64,000 bases of DNA from Janthinobacterium lividum (GCF_011601275.1 NZ_JAAOLY010000001.1:310001-374000); one strand, 5' to 3'; shown: positions 1 through 11,052, numbered from the stretch's first letter. Program-made: numbers and translations. Notes: generated from the sequence alone by a model not told the origin.

Positions 1-156
1 GACGTATTCGACGGCGATGCCGGACGTCAGCGCCGCGGCAGCGACGGCCGTGGCGGGAGCGGCGGCGGCTTTCTTGGCAGTATCAGCGGCGCCAGCCATG
101 CCGGACACGCCGGCCAGCAAACTCAAGGTCAATGCACTTAACAAATAACGATTCAC
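1..156 (-). CDS. M13 family metallopeptidase, N-terminal fragment (cut by window edge)
   Basis: Only the first 52 codons are inside the window. Reading starts at a GTG (156..154) and gives MNRYLLSALTLSLLAG, a hydrophobic signal peptide, then an Ala-rich linker and SGIAVEYV. The next gene upstream on this strand (399-2474) also starts with GTG, shares MNRYLLS at its N-terminus and has SGIDVQYID after its own Ala/Pro-rich linker. From that match I infer a second exported M13 (neprilysin/PepO-type) zinc endopeptidase, arranged as a tandem paralogue. The catalytic domain is outside the window, so integrity cannot be judged. Confidence 0.75.
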   Translation of the reverse strand, partial: MNRYLLSALTLSLLAGVSGMAGAADTAKKAAAAPATAVAAAALTSGIAVEYV

Positions 157-274
157 GGTTGTCCTCTATATTGTATTGTGTGGAATATAAGGGTCAGAAG
201 GCCCAGGGCTTCTGGCCCGGTTTTTGACTGTAGCATACCGGCTGAAATGACAGAAAGAACTTTGGCCAGAATGC

Positions 275-302
275 AAAAAAGACCACGCAAGTGGTCTTTT
301 TT
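275..302 (-). terminator. Intrinsic terminator between the two M13 peptidase genes
   Basis: A-run, then GACCAC, loop GCAA, GTGGTC, then a T-run; with the flanking A and T tracts the stem extends to about 12 bp. It lies downstream of the 399-2474 gene on the minus strand and before the next M13 gene starts at 156. The symmetric A/T tracts could make it work in both directions. Confidence 0.8.
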
Positions 303-329
303 GTTGTGACAAGATAACGTTTACATGAC

Positions 330-364
330 GTAGGTCGGCTTAGCCCAGAGGGCGTAAGCCGACA
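330..364. repeat. REP-like palindrome, copy 1
   Basis: GTAGGTCGGCTTAGC, a short loop, then GCGTAAGCCGACA. The stem GTCGGCTTA (334-342) pairs perfectly with TAAGCCGAC (355-363). Similar palindromes occur at 30302, 60508, 63025 and 63070, all between genes. This copy sits just after the stop of the 399-2474 gene. Confidence 0.75.
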
Positions 365-398
365 ACATTGTGAGTCCCATCGGTGTGTCGGATGACGT

Positions 399-2474
399 TT
401 ACCAGATGATCACGCGGTTTTCCGGCGCAACATACATCTTGTCGCCCGGTTTCACGCCAAACGCTTCATAGAAGCCAGGCTGGTTGACCATGGTGCCATT
501 GGCGCGGTACTGGCCCGGCGAATGGGGATCGGTCTTGATCTGCACGATCTGCTGCGCTTCGCGCATCTTGCTGCGCCACACCTGGCCAAAGCCCATGTAG
601 AAACGCTGGTCGCCCGTCAGACCGTCCAGCACGGGCGCCGGCTTGCCGCCCAGCGAGATTTTATAGGCTTTATAGGCGATCGCCACGCCCGAGTTGTCGG
701 CGATGTTTTCGCCCAGGGTCAGGGCGCCGTTGACGTGGTAGCCAGGCAATGGGCTGTAGCCATCGTATTGCTTGGTCAACGCGTCGGCCTTGGCCGCAAA
801 ATTCTTGCGGTCGGCCGGGGTCCACCAGTCGCGCAGGTTGCCGTCGCCATCGGACTGGCTGCCCTTGTCGTCGAAGCCGTGGCTGATTTCATGGCCGATG
901 ACGGCGCCGATGGCGCCATAGTTGACGGCGTCGTCCGCATTGGCGTCAAAGAACGGCGGCTGCAGGATGGAAGCGGGGAAGACGATTTCATTCATCGTCG
1001 AGCTGTAATAGGCGTTTACCGTTTGCGGCGTCATGCCCCACTCTTCGCGGTCGATCGGTTTGCCCAGCTTGGCCACCTGGCGCGCGGAACCGAAATTGGC
1101 GGCGCGCATCATGTTGCCCACCAGGTCGCCCTGGACGATTTGCAGCTTCGTGTAATCGCGCCATTTGTTCGGATACGCGATCTTCGGCGTGAACTTGGCC
1201 AGCTTGGCTTGCGCTTCCTTCTTGGTCTCCGGGCTCATCCAGTCCAGGGTGTCGATGCTGTCCTTGTAGGCGGCCAGCACGTTTTTCACCAGTTCCTCCA
1301 TGTGCGCCTTGCGCTCCGCCGGGAAGTATTGCGCCACATACAGCTTGCCGACGGCTTCGCCCAGCACGCCTTCAACGGCGCCCACGCCACGCTTCCAGCG
1401 CGGCTGGTTTTCCTTCACGCCGCTGAGTACCGTGCCGTAGAAGGCAAAGCTCTCGTCAACGAAGTTTTTCGACAGATAGCTGGCATAGCTGCGCAGCAAT
1501 TGCCATTCGAAATAGGCTTTCACGGTGTCCAGGTCGGCGGACGCGAGCACCTTGTTGTAGCCGGCCAGGTAGCTCGGCTGGTTGACGATGACGTAAACGA
1601 CCTTGTTGGCGATACCGAGGGCGGCCAAGCCGGACTTCAGGTCGTAGCCCGGGGTCAGGTCGTTCAGTTTATTGATGTCGGTCTTGTTGTAGCGTTTGAC
1701 GGGGTCGCGGTTCTCGACCTTGGTCCATTGCACTTCGGCCAAGGCCGTTTCCAGCGCAACAACAGCCTTGGCGCGGGCGGCGGCGTTCTTGTCGCCGGCC
1801 ATGGCCAGCATTTTTTCCACGTGCGCCTGGTATTTTTCTTTTACGCCAGCCTGCTTGGCTTCCAGGTAGTAATCGCGGTCGGGCATGCCCAGGCCGCTTT
1901 GGCTCACGTAAGCCGCATATTTCGTCGAGGCACGGGCATCCTGGCCCACGTAGACGGAGTAGGGAGTCGACACGCCCGTCTGGCTCAGGTGGGCGATCAG
2001 GGCCGGCACGCCCTTCTTGTCGCGCAGCGAGCGGATGCGGTTCAGTTCGCCGGCCAGCGGCTTCGTGCCCAGCGCATCGAGCTTGGCTTCATCCATGTAG
2101 CTGGCGTACAGGTCGGCGATTTTCTGTGCTTCGGAACCGGCTTTCTTGTTTTTATCCTGTTGCGTGGCTACGATGATGCCGCGCAATTGCGGCGTCGTGT
2201 CGTCGCGCAGCTTGGCGAACGAACCCCAGCTCGACTTGTCGGCAGGGATCTCGGCCGTCGCCAGCCACTTGCCGTTCAAATGGGTGAAGAAATCGTCCTG
2301 CACGCGCACGGCGGGGTCGATGTACTGCACATCGATGCCGGAAACGACGCCAGCGGCGGCAGGTGCGGCGCTTGGGGCCACGGTCGGAGCGGCAGCGGCC
2401 GATACGGGTTCGGCGGCATGGGCAAACGCAGCCAACAGGGTCAGGGTCAGACTGCTTAAGAGATAGCGATTCAC
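399..2474 (-). CDS. M13 family zinc metallopeptidase (neprilysin/PepO-like)
   Basis: Predicted exported zinc endopeptidase of 691 aa, the normal size for bacterial M13 enzymes, which cut small peptides outside the cytoplasm. The GTG start begins MNRYLLSSLTLTLLAAFAHA, a signal peptide ending in AHA, followed by an Ala/Pro-rich linker. The zinc site is HEISH (H528, E529, H532), with the third ligand in ENIAD (E589, D593). The substrate-binding NAYY motif precedes it, and the protein ends in VIIW as M13 proteins usually do. All catalytic residues are present. A paralogue follows on the same strand, separated by a REP palindrome and a terminator, so the two may be transcribed separately. Confidence 0.93.
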   Translation of the reverse strand: MNRYLLSSLTLTLLAAFAHAAEPVSAAAAPTVAPSAAPAAAGVVSGIDVQYIDPAVRVQDDFFTHLNGKWLATAEIPADKSSWGSFAKLRDDTTPQLRGIIVATQQDKNKKAGSEAQKIADLYASYMDEAKLDALGTKPLAGELNRIRSLRDKKGVPALIAHLSQTGVSTPYSVYVGQDARASTKYAAYVSQSGLGMPDRDYYLEAKQAGVKEKYQAHVEKMLAMAGDKNAAARAKAVVALETALAEVQWTKVENRDPVKRYNKTDINKLNDLTPGYDLKSGLAALGIANKVVYVIVNQPSYLAGYNKVLASADLDTVKAYFEWQLLRSYASYLSKNFVDESFAFYGTVLSGVKENQPRWKRGVGAVEGVLGEAVGKLYVAQYFPAERKAHMEELVKNVLAAYKDSIDTLDWMSPETKKEAQAKLAKFTPKIAYPNKWRDYTKLQIVQGDLVGNMMRAANFGSARQVAKLGKPIDREEWGMTPQTVNAYYSSTMNEIVFPASILQPPFFDANADDAVNYGAIGAVIGHEISHGFDDKGSQSDGDGNLRDWWTPADRKNFAAKADALTKQYDGYSPLPGYHVNGALTLGENIADNSGVAIAYKAYKISLGGKPAPVLDGLTGDQRFYMGFGQVWRSKMREAQQIVQIKTDPHSPGQYRANGTMVNQPGFYEAFGVKPGDKMYVAPENRVIIW

Positions 2475-2615
2475 GAATTGTCCTTATGGGGCATGTCAAA
2501 AAGACCGGGCAGATAGCTGCGGGCGGATAGCCTGCCGCGCCAGGTACTGCAGGAATGTAGCACGTGAGCATGCCATTTGGCCATCCTTGGCCCCCGACTG
2601 CCTCCTTGCTTGCCC

Positions 2616-3200
2616 TTAGTTGCCCGGTATCGTCATGCCGGCGCCACTGCTGCCCATGCTCACGCCCGCGCCACCCATTCCCCCCTTGCCGCCCTTGCGC
2701 CCGCCGTGCTCGCCAGCGGGAGCGCCACGCGATTCGCTGCGGGGTACGGCGGCGTCCATCACGCGCGCCATCTGGCCGGCGAGGAACTGGGCCACCATCT
2801 GGCGCTGGTTCTCGTCCAGGGCGTCGTTGACGCTGAGCCACCATTCGCGCAACTGCTTTTCTTCGGCCAGGCTCTGTGTGCTTTCCGTGTCCAGGCCGGC
2901 GAGCAAGTCGCGCAGCTCCAGCCGGGGCGCCTGCAAGCCCTGCGTCACCGCCGCTTGCAGCCGTTCGCGGCGCATCTTGCGTTCGCGCAAGAGTTGGCGG
3001 GATTTCCCTTCCACCTGCTGCCACAAGATGCTTTGATTCGCATTGAGTTTCAGTTCCACCTTGAAATCGGGCGCCATCGGCAACAAGTCTTCCAGGCGCA
3101 TCTCGGAAATCGGCACGGCCGAGGCGGTCAAGGCGGTTGTGCCCAGCAGCAAGGCGAGGCCGAGACGGCGCACGGCGGAGGGAAAGGTCAGCGAGGTCAT
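2616..3200 (-). CDS. Spy/CpxP-like periplasmic protein with Gly-rich tail
   Basis: 194 aa from the ATG at 3200, chosen because GGAG lies about 7 nt upstream; an in-frame start further up would read through a terminator hairpin. The N-terminus MTSLTFPSAVRRLGLALLLG is a signal peptide. The middle is helical and charged (LNANQSILWQQV, then repeated Arg/Lys/Glu), like the LTxxQ-type helices of Spy/CpxP chaperones or periplasmic metal sensors. The last ~35 residues are a low-complexity Gly/Lys/Met tail. Family assignment is tentative and rests on architecture. The leader contains a strong terminator (3214-3247), so expression may be attenuated. Confidence 0.6.
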   Translation of the reverse strand: MTSLTFPSAVRRLGLALLLGTTALTASAVPISEMRLEDLLPMAPDFKVELKLNANQSILWQQVEGKSRQLLRERKMRRERLQAAVTQGLQAPRLELRDLLAGLDTESTQSLAEEKQLREWWLSVNDALDENQRQMVAQFLAGQMARVMDAAVPRSESRGAPAGEHGGRKGGKGGMGGAGVSMGSSGAGMTIPGN

Positions 3201-3527
3201 GCGGGCTCCGGATAAAAAAAAGCCTGCGTCCGCAGACGCAGGCAAAACCACTTCGGGTCGAGAATGCGAGTCCACTATAGGGCCGCTGCACACGCTTTTT
3301 TTCGACTCTTACAAATGCTTACTCCCCTCAAGACTCCCTATACATCGCATACAAAACCGCAACATATGGCAAGCTGGCGGCCCCGTTTTCGCGCGTAGAC
3401 TGGGCCCAGGCACGCTTTTTCCACGGCCGGCCCACGCCGGCAGAGATTCAGGTCTATACTTTCAACAAAGCGCCGCTCCACGGGGACTGGCGCTTGTGCA
3501 AGACACGCTAGCTGCAAAGGTGCAAAG
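3201..3527. other. Divergent intergenic region between the Spy-like gene and the S41 protease
   Basis: 327 bp without a supported gene. It holds the leader terminator at 3214-3247. Reading the minus strand, TATAGT at 3276-3281 is a possible -10 for the Spy-like gene, without a convincing -35. The stretch 3296-3370 is comparatively A/T-rich and probably holds regulatory sequence for one or both genes; I could not pin down a promoter for the plus-strand protease. Confidence 0.5.
3214..3247 (-). terminator. Rho-independent terminator in the 5' leader of the Spy-like gene
   Basis: On the minus strand: GCCTGCGTC, loop TGCG, GACGCAGGC, then eight T. The 9-bp stem is perfect (3222-3230 with 3235-3243). 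The T-run ends 13 nt before the ATG at 3200. The only gene upstream is divergent, so this hairpin is either an attenuator for the Spy-like gene or stops antisense or leader transcripts. Confidence 0.75.
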
Positions 3528-4967
3528 ATGGGCAAACTCAAAAATACCGGCTTGATCGGCCTGGGCGTGGTGGCCGGCGTCGCCGTGTCGCTGCAATTTT
3601 CCGCCATGGCGCAAAAAACCGTCGAACCGCCCCTGCCGCTGGAAGAATTGCGCCAGCTGGCCGACGTGTTTGGCCTGATCAAGTCCGATTACGTCGAGCC
3701 AGTGGAAGACAAGAAACTGCTGGAAGACGCCATTTCCGGCATGGTCGCTTCGCTTGACCCCCATTCCGCCTACCTGGACAAGAAAGCCTACGCCGAGCTG
3801 CGCGAAGGCTCCGAAGGCAAGTTCGTCGGCCTGGGCATTGAAATCGGCCTGAGCGAAGACGGCTACATCAAGATCGTCTCGCCCATCGAGGATTCGCCCG
3901 CCTACCGCGCCGGCATCAAGGCTGGCGACTTGATCACCCGCCTCGATGGCCAGCCCGTGAAAGGCGTCAGCCTCGACGACAACGTCAAGCGCATGCGCGG
4001 CGAACCTGGCACCAAGGTGTCGCTGACCATTGCCCGCAAGGATGAACCGCAGCCGCTGGCCTTTACCATCACGCGCGAGGAAATCCACCAAAAGAGCGTG
4101 AAGGCGAAGATGGTCGAGCCGGGCTACGCCTGGCTGCGCGTGTCGCAGTTCCAGGAGCCGACCGTCGACGACATGGCCGCACAGATCACGGCCCTATACA
4201 AGCAGGATCCGAACATCAAGGGCATGGTGCTCGACCTGCGCAACGATCCGGGCGGCGTGCTGCAAGGCGCCATCGGCGTCTCGGCCGCCTTCCTGCCGAA
4301 GGACGCGGCCATCGTCTCGACCAACGGCCAGCTGCCGGACTCGAAACAGGTGTTCTACGGCCGCGCCGAATACTATACTTTCCGCTCGGAAGGCGATGCG
4401 CTGGCGAAATTGCCCGCCGCCATCAAGAAAGTGCCGTTGGTGGTGCTCGTCAACACGGGGTCGGCCTCGGCCTCGGAAATCGTCGCCGGCGCCCTGCAGG
4501 ATTACAAGCGCGCCACCATTATCGGCACGCAAACCTTCGGCAAGGGTTCCGTGCAAACCATCCGCCAGCTGACGGCCGACACGGCCGTCAAGCTGACGAC
4601 GGCCCGCTACTACACGCCGAACGGCCGCTCGATCCAGGCCAAGGGCATCGTGCCCGACCTGCTGGTCGATGAAAATGCGGACGGCGACGGTTTGAACGGC
4701 TTGCGCATCCGCGAAGCGGACCTGACCAAGCATCTGAGCAACGACCGCGACCAGGAAAGCGCCAAAGCGGCCCCCGTCAACGACGAGATGGAAGAGCAAT
4801 TGCGCATCATCGCCCTGGAAAAGACCCGCAAGCCGCTGGAATTTGGCAGCAAGGACGATTTCCAATTGCACCAGGCGCTGAACCACCTGAAGGGCTTGCC
4901 GGTGCAACTGGCCAAGGCCGAACCGGTGGTGGTGCAAGCCGACGTCAAGAAAGAACAGAAGAAGTAA
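3528..4967 (+). CDS. ctpA: S41 family C-terminal processing peptidase (CtpA type)
   Basis: 479-aa periplasmic serine protease that trims C-termini of envelope proteins or degrades tagged ones. It has an N-terminal membrane anchor or signal (GLIGLGVVAGVAVSL), a PDZ domain around residues 95-180 (FVGLGIEIGL to the GEPGTKVSL stretch) and the S41 domain. The Ser/Lys dyad is intact: Ser314 in GSASASEI and Lys339 in TFGKGS, exactly 25 residues apart as in E. coli Prc. The C-terminal ~100 residues are charged and Lys-rich. It stands alone, followed by a G/C hairpin without a T-run (4980-4998) before the next gene. Confidence 0.92.
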   Translation: MGKLKNTGLIGLGVVAGVAVSLQFSAMAQKTVEPPLPLEELRQLADVFGLIKSDYVEPVEDKKLLEDAISGMVASLDPHSAYLDKKAYAELREGSEGKFVGLGIEIGLSEDGYIKIVSPIEDSPAYRAGIKAGDLITRLDGQPVKGVSLDDNVKRMRGEPGTKVSLTIARKDEPQPLAFTITREEIHQKSVKAKMVEPGYAWLRVSQFQEPTVDDMAAQITALYKQDPNIKGMVLDLRNDPGGVLQGAIGVSAAFLPKDAAIVSTNGQLPDSKQVFYGRAEYYTFRSEGDALAKLPAAIKKVPLVVLVNTGSASASEIVAGALQDYKRATIIGTQTFGKGSVQTIRQLTADTAVKLTTARYYTPNGRSIQAKGIVPDLLVDENADGDGLNGLRIREADLTKHLSNDRDQESAKAAPVNDEMEEQLRIIALEKTRKPLEFGSKDDFQLHQALNHLKGLPVQLAKAEPVVVQADVKKEQKK

Positions 4968-5144
4968 GCAGCACAGCCAGGGGGGCACCATGCCCCCCGG
5001 TATTCCGTCCACGCGACAAAAATCAATCTTCCGCCACACATCGCCCTGCCCCGCAACACGAAACTCTCTACAGTCGAGCCTGTTTGTGTAAAATTTGCTT
5101 CACTTATCGGCGCCACGTCGATTGCCAAATTTGAAAGTTTAACC

Positions 5145-6266
5145 ATGAAACAAGTCGTCATCAGCGGTACCGGACTGTACACGCCGCCATTTTCGATCTC
5201 CAACGAAGAACTGGTCACCTGCTTCAATGCCTACGCGGAAAAGTTTAATGCCGATAACGCCGACGCGATCACCGCGGGCACAGTGACGGCGCTGGACCTG
5301 TCGAGCGTGGCTTTTATTGAAAAGGCGTCCGGCATCAAGTCGCGCTTCGTGATGGAAAAGGAAGGCATCCTCGATCCGGCGCGCATGGTGTCGCGCATTG
5401 CCGAGCGCGGCGATGACGAACTGTCGCTGCAGGCGGAAATGGCCGTGGCCGCCGCGCGCGATGCGCTGGCACGCGCCGGGCGCACGCCAGCCGATATCGA
5501 CATGGTGCTGGTGGCCTGCAGCAATATGCAGCGCGCCTACCCGGCCATGGCCGTGGAAGTGCAGGATGCGCTGGGCATCGATGGTTATGGCTTTGACATG
5601 AACGTGGCGTGTTCGTCCGCCACCTTCGGCATCCAGCAAGCCGTGGCCGCCGTGCAAAGCGGCCAGGCGCGCGCCGTGCTGGTCCTGAATCCCGAAATTA
5701 CCAGCGGCCACCTGAACTGGCGCGACCGCGACAGCCATTTCATTTTCGGCGACGCCTGCACCGCCATCATTGTCGAAGCGAAGGACACGGCCGTGTCCCA
5801 GCACCAGTTCGAGATCATCGGCACGGAACTCAAAACGCGCTTTTCAAACGCCATTCGCAACAATTTCGGCTTCCTCAACCGTTTTGACGAGTCCGGCGTG
5901 GGCCAGGCCGATAAACTGTTCCGCCAGCAAGGCCGCAAGGTCTTCAAGGAAGTGTGCCCGATGGCCGCCGAGATGATCAAGGCAACCCTGGCCAAGGCCG
6001 GCGTGGAAGTGGCGCAAGTCTCCCGCTACTGGCTGCACCAGGCCAACCTGAACATGAACTTGCTGATCGCACGCCTGATCCTGGGCCGCGACGCGCAAGC
6101 CAATGAAGCGCCCGTGATCCTCGACACCTACGCCAACACCTCGTCGGCCGGTTCCATCATCGCCTTCCATAAATATCAGGATGACATGGCGGCGGGCAGC
6201 ACCGGCGTCATCTGCTCGTTCGGCGCCGGTTATTCCATCGGCTGCGTGGTCGTGCGCAAGCTCTGA
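5145..6266 (+). CDS. 3-oxoacyl-ACP synthase III family protein (FabH-like)
   Basis: 373-aa thiolase-fold condensing enzyme. The KAS III triad is present: Cys156 in NVACSSATFG, His298 in LHQANLN and Asn331 in YANTSSAGS. Family members join an acyl-CoA primer to malonyl-ACP. It is longer than housekeeping FabH (about 320 aa), with an insertion after the first strand (residues ~25-60), and is not in a fab operon, so it is probably a paralogue with another primer. A longer Pseudomonas KAS III that takes medium-chain acyl-CoA is a possible model, but I cannot verify orthology. It is monocistronic; the next gene starts 210 bp downstream. Confidence 0.85.
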   Translation: MKQVVISGTGLYTPPFSISNEELVTCFNAYAEKFNADNADAITAGTVTALDLSSVAFIEKASGIKSRFVMEKEGILDPARMVSRIAERGDDELSLQAEMAVAAARDALARAGRTPADIDMVLVACSNMQRAYPAMAVEVQDALGIDGYGFDMNVACSSATFGIQQAVAAVQSGQARAVLVLNPEITSGHLNWRDRDSHFIFGDACTAIIVEAKDTAVSQHQFEIIGTELKTRFSNAIRNNFGFLNRFDESGVGQADKLFRQQGRKVFKEVCPMAAEMIKATLAKAGVEVAQVSRYWLHQANLNMNLLIARLILGRDAQANEAPVILDTYANTSSAGSIIAFHKYQDDMAAGSTGVICSFGAGYSIGCVVVRKL

Positions 6267-6476
6267 GCGCATGGGTGTAACATCGTTTGATTCCTTGAAT
6301 TAGGCGATGTTCGGGGTGGATAGGCATGCGTTCGCGGCCACCTGGACGAAGATATAGCACAGGTTTTTTGCAATAAAGCCGCAGGAAATTTTCCGGCAGG
6401 GGCTTTGATGCGTTTATACTTAGCCGCTGAGCAACATCTCTTCCATCCGCACGTCGCCATAAGGAACCCACCACGC

Positions 6477-8186
6477 ATGCCCCATGACATCAGCCTGATC
6501 ACCACCATCGCCGCCGCCCTCGGGTTCGGCCTCATCTTCGGCTTCATCGCCGCGCGCCTGAAGCTGCCGGCACTGGTCGGCTACCTAGCCGCCGGCATCA
6601 TCATCGGACCGGCCACGCCCGGTTTTGTGGCGGATGCGGAAATAGCGGGACAATTGGCGGAAATCGGGGTGATGCTGATGATGTTCGGTGTCGGCCTGCA
6701 CTTTTCCATCGAAGATTTATGGGACGTGCGCAAGATCGCGCTGCCCGGCGCCATCCTGCAGATCGGCGTCGCCACGGCGATGGGCATGGGCCTGGCCCAC
6801 TGGTGGGGCTGGACCCTCGGTGGCGGACTGATCTTCGGCCTGGCCCTGTCCGTGGCCAGTACCGTGGTGCTGCTGCGCGCGCTGGAAGAACGGGGCATCC
6901 TCGATTCCCTGAATGGCCGCATCGCCGTCGGCTGGCTGGTGGTGGAAGACCTCGTCACCGTGCTGGTCCTCGTGCTGCTGCCGGCGTTTGCCGGCGTGCT
7001 GGGCGGCAAGGTCGCGCCGGATGCCGAGGCCGTCAGCCTGTGGCAAACCCTGGCCATTACCTTGGGGCAAGTGGCCGGCTTCATCGTCTTCATGCTGGTC
7101 GTCGGCCGCAAGCTGTTCCCGTGGATCCTGTGGCAAGTGGCGCGCACCGGTTCGCGTGAACTGTTTACCCTGTGCGTGATCGCCGCCGCCGTCGGCATCG
7201 CCTATGCGTCCACCAAGCTGTTTGGCGTGTCGTTCGCGCTGGGCGCCTTCTTCGCCGGCATGGTGCTGCGCGAATCCGAACTCAGTCACCGCGCCGCGGA
7301 AGAATCCTTGCCTTTGCGCGACGCGTTCGCCGTGCTGTTTTTCGTTTCCGTCGGCATGCTGTTCGAGCCGAACATCCTCATCGAGAAGCCCCTGCAAGTG
7401 CTGGCCGTGTGCGCGATCATTATCTTCGGCAAGTCGATCGCCGCCTTCCTGCTCGTGATGGCGCTGCGCTATCCGCCGAAGACGGCCATCATCGTCTCGG
7501 CCAGCCTGGCGCAGATCGGCGAGTTTTCCTTCATCCTGGCCGCGCTGGGCCTCTCTCTGGGCCTGATGCCGCAGGAAGGGCAAAGCCTGATCCTGGCCGG
7601 CGCCATCCTGTCGATCGCCCTCAACCCGCTCGTCTTCAGCATGGCCAAGCCGCTGCTGCGCGTGATGAGCAACAGCGATTTCGCGCGCAAGTTCGAACGC
7701 ACGACGGATCCGCTGGCCGAGCTGCCGATGACGGTGCCGCAGGAAAAACTGTCGGGCCAGATCGTCCTCGTCGGCTATGGCCGCGTGGGCCGGCGCATTG
7801 CCGCCGCCTTGATGGAGCGGGGCATCCACTTTGTCGTGGCCGAGGAAAACCGCGAAATCGTCGACCAGCTGCGCAAGCAGGGCATCCCGGCCGTGGCCGG
7901 CAATGCGGGCGAACCGGCCGTGCTGATCCAGGCGCACATCACGCACGCCACCATGCTCGTCATCGCCACGCCGGATACCTTCCACGTGCGCGCCATGATC
8001 GAGACGGCGCGCGCGCTGAACCCCGCCATCCTGACGGTGGTACGCACGCACAGCGAGGAAGAGGCGGAATTGCTGCGCGCGGAAAACGCGGGCAAGGTCT
8101 TCATTGGCGAGCACGAGCTGGCCAATGGCATGGCCGAGCACGTACTGCAGAGTTTTGAGACGGCGAAGAAGGGGCATGGCCATTAA
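6477..8186 (+). CDS. ybaL: YbaL-type CPA2 cation:proton antiporter with RCK domain
   Basis: 569-aa inner-membrane protein. The ATG at 6477 is preceded by AAGGAA and gives MPHDISLITTIAAALGFG, closely resembling the start of E. coli YbaL; upstream in-frame ATGs would add a non-conserved leader. Residues 1-~390 form about a dozen membrane segments of the Na+/H+ exchanger fold (PALVGYLAAGIIIGPATPGF, MLMMFGVGLHFS). A cytoplasmic TrkA-N/RCK domain follows, with Rossmann motif G433-Y-G-R-V-G438. The family exchanges K+ or Na+ for protons under ligand control. The exact ion is not shown by the sequence. Confidence 0.9.
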   Translation: MPHDISLITTIAAALGFGLIFGFIAARLKLPALVGYLAAGIIIGPATPGFVADAEIAGQLAEIGVMLMMFGVGLHFSIEDLWDVRKIALPGAILQIGVATAMGMGLAHWWGWTLGGGLIFGLALSVASTVVLLRALEERGILDSLNGRIAVGWLVVEDLVTVLVLVLLPAFAGVLGGKVAPDAEAVSLWQTLAITLGQVAGFIVFMLVVGRKLFPWILWQVARTGSRELFTLCVIAAAVGIAYASTKLFGVSFALGAFFAGMVLRESELSHRAAEESLPLRDAFAVLFFVSVGMLFEPNILIEKPLQVLAVCAIIIFGKSIAAFLLVMALRYPPKTAIIVSASLAQIGEFSFILAALGLSLGLMPQEGQSLILAGAILSIALNPLVFSMAKPLLRVMSNSDFARKFERTTDPLAELPMTVPQEKLSGQIVLVGYGRVGRRIAAALMERGIHFVVAEENREIVDQLRKQGIPAVAGNAGEPAVLIQAHITHATMLVIATPDTFHVRAMIETARALNPAILTVVRTHSEEEAELLRAENAGKVFIGEHELANGMAEHVLQSFETAKKGHGH

Positions 8187-8224
8187 AGTTCTTTGATGCC
8201 GAACCTCTAGCCCATGCAAATGCC

Positions 8225-8260
8225 GGGGTCGGACCCTGAGGGTCCGACCCCAGTTTTTTT
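8225..8260. terminator. Strong terminator between convergent ybaL and fadH
   Basis: GGGGTCGGACCC (8225-8236), loop TGA, GGGTCCGACCCC (8240-8251), AG, then seven T. The 12-bp stem is perfect. Orientation of the T-run ends ybaL; the hairpin also lies after the fadH stop on the other strand. The same palindrome is, to my knowledge, a recurrent intergenic element in related genomes. Confidence 0.88.
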
Positions 8261-8265
8261 CCGGG

Positions 8266-10461
<2,196 letters not shown>

Positions 10462-10470
10462 CTAGGTGGC

Positions 10471-11052
10471 ATGAAGCGACTCTTCCTCTGCCTGCTGATG
10501 CTGTGCGCCGTCCCCGCTACCGCGCTGGCACAGGCGATACGCCTGGACAGGCTGAAGGTCGAGGTCAAGCGCATCGAGGTCGACGGCCAGCGCATGTATG
10601 AAGTCGATGCCAGCGCCAGCGTGCAGGCGCCGCCGGCGTCCGTCTGGAAGACCCTGACCACCTACGAGCGCATGAATGAATTCGTGCCCGACCTCAGCTC
10701 CTGCCGCGTACTGTCTCGCAACGGCAATGAAGTCATCATCGAGCAGCAGGGCATGGCGCGCTTCCTGTTCATGAACCACCCCATCCATCTGGTGGTGCGG
10801 GCCACGGAAACGCCGTTGACGTCCATCGACATCGCCCTGATCTCCGGCGACATGCGGCATTACGAATCGCGCTGGAATCTGTATCCCGTGCCCGAGACGG
10901 GCGGCACGCGCATCGTCTTTTCCAGCCGGCTGATGCCGGGTTTCTATGTGCCCGGCATGCTGGGCACGACCATGATACGCGGCGATATCGAGCGCATGAT
11001 GGCGGCCGTGCTGGCCCGCATCGACAGCCAGTACGCCGACAAATCCAGCTAA
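10471..11052 (+). CDS. Secreted SRPBCC (START/polyketide-cyclase-like) protein
   Basis: 193 aa from the ATG at 10471, preceded by AGGTGG. MKRLFLCLLMLCAVPATALAQ is a signal peptide cleaved near ALA. The rest reads as a single SRPBCC domain: VDASASVQAPPASVWKTLTT, a typical first strand and helix, to the C-terminal helix GDIERMMAAVLARI. Such folds bind hydrophobic ligands; no ligand can be named. The stop is one base from the stop of the convergent gene at 11054, with no hairpin between them. Confidence 0.75.
   Translation: MKRLFLCLLMLCAVPATALAQAIRLDRLKVEVKRIEVDGQRMYEVDASASVQAPPASVWKTLTTYERMNEFVPDLSSCRVLSRNGNEVIIEQQGMARFLFMNHPIHLVVRATETPLTSIDIALISGDMRHYESRWNLYPVPETGGTRIVFSSRLMPGFYVPGMLGTTMIRGDIERMMAAVLARIDSQYADKSS

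Noticed and set aside
522-2459. 645-codon open frame antisense to the M13 peptidase
   Set aside because: A shadow frame of a GC-rich gene: no ribosome-binding site, no domain, and the opposite strand encodes a complete enzyme with all motifs.
4980-4998. GGGGGGCA-CCA-TGCCCCCC hairpin after the S41 protease as an intrinsic terminator
   Set aside because: The stem is perfect but no T-run follows, so termination cannot be claimed.
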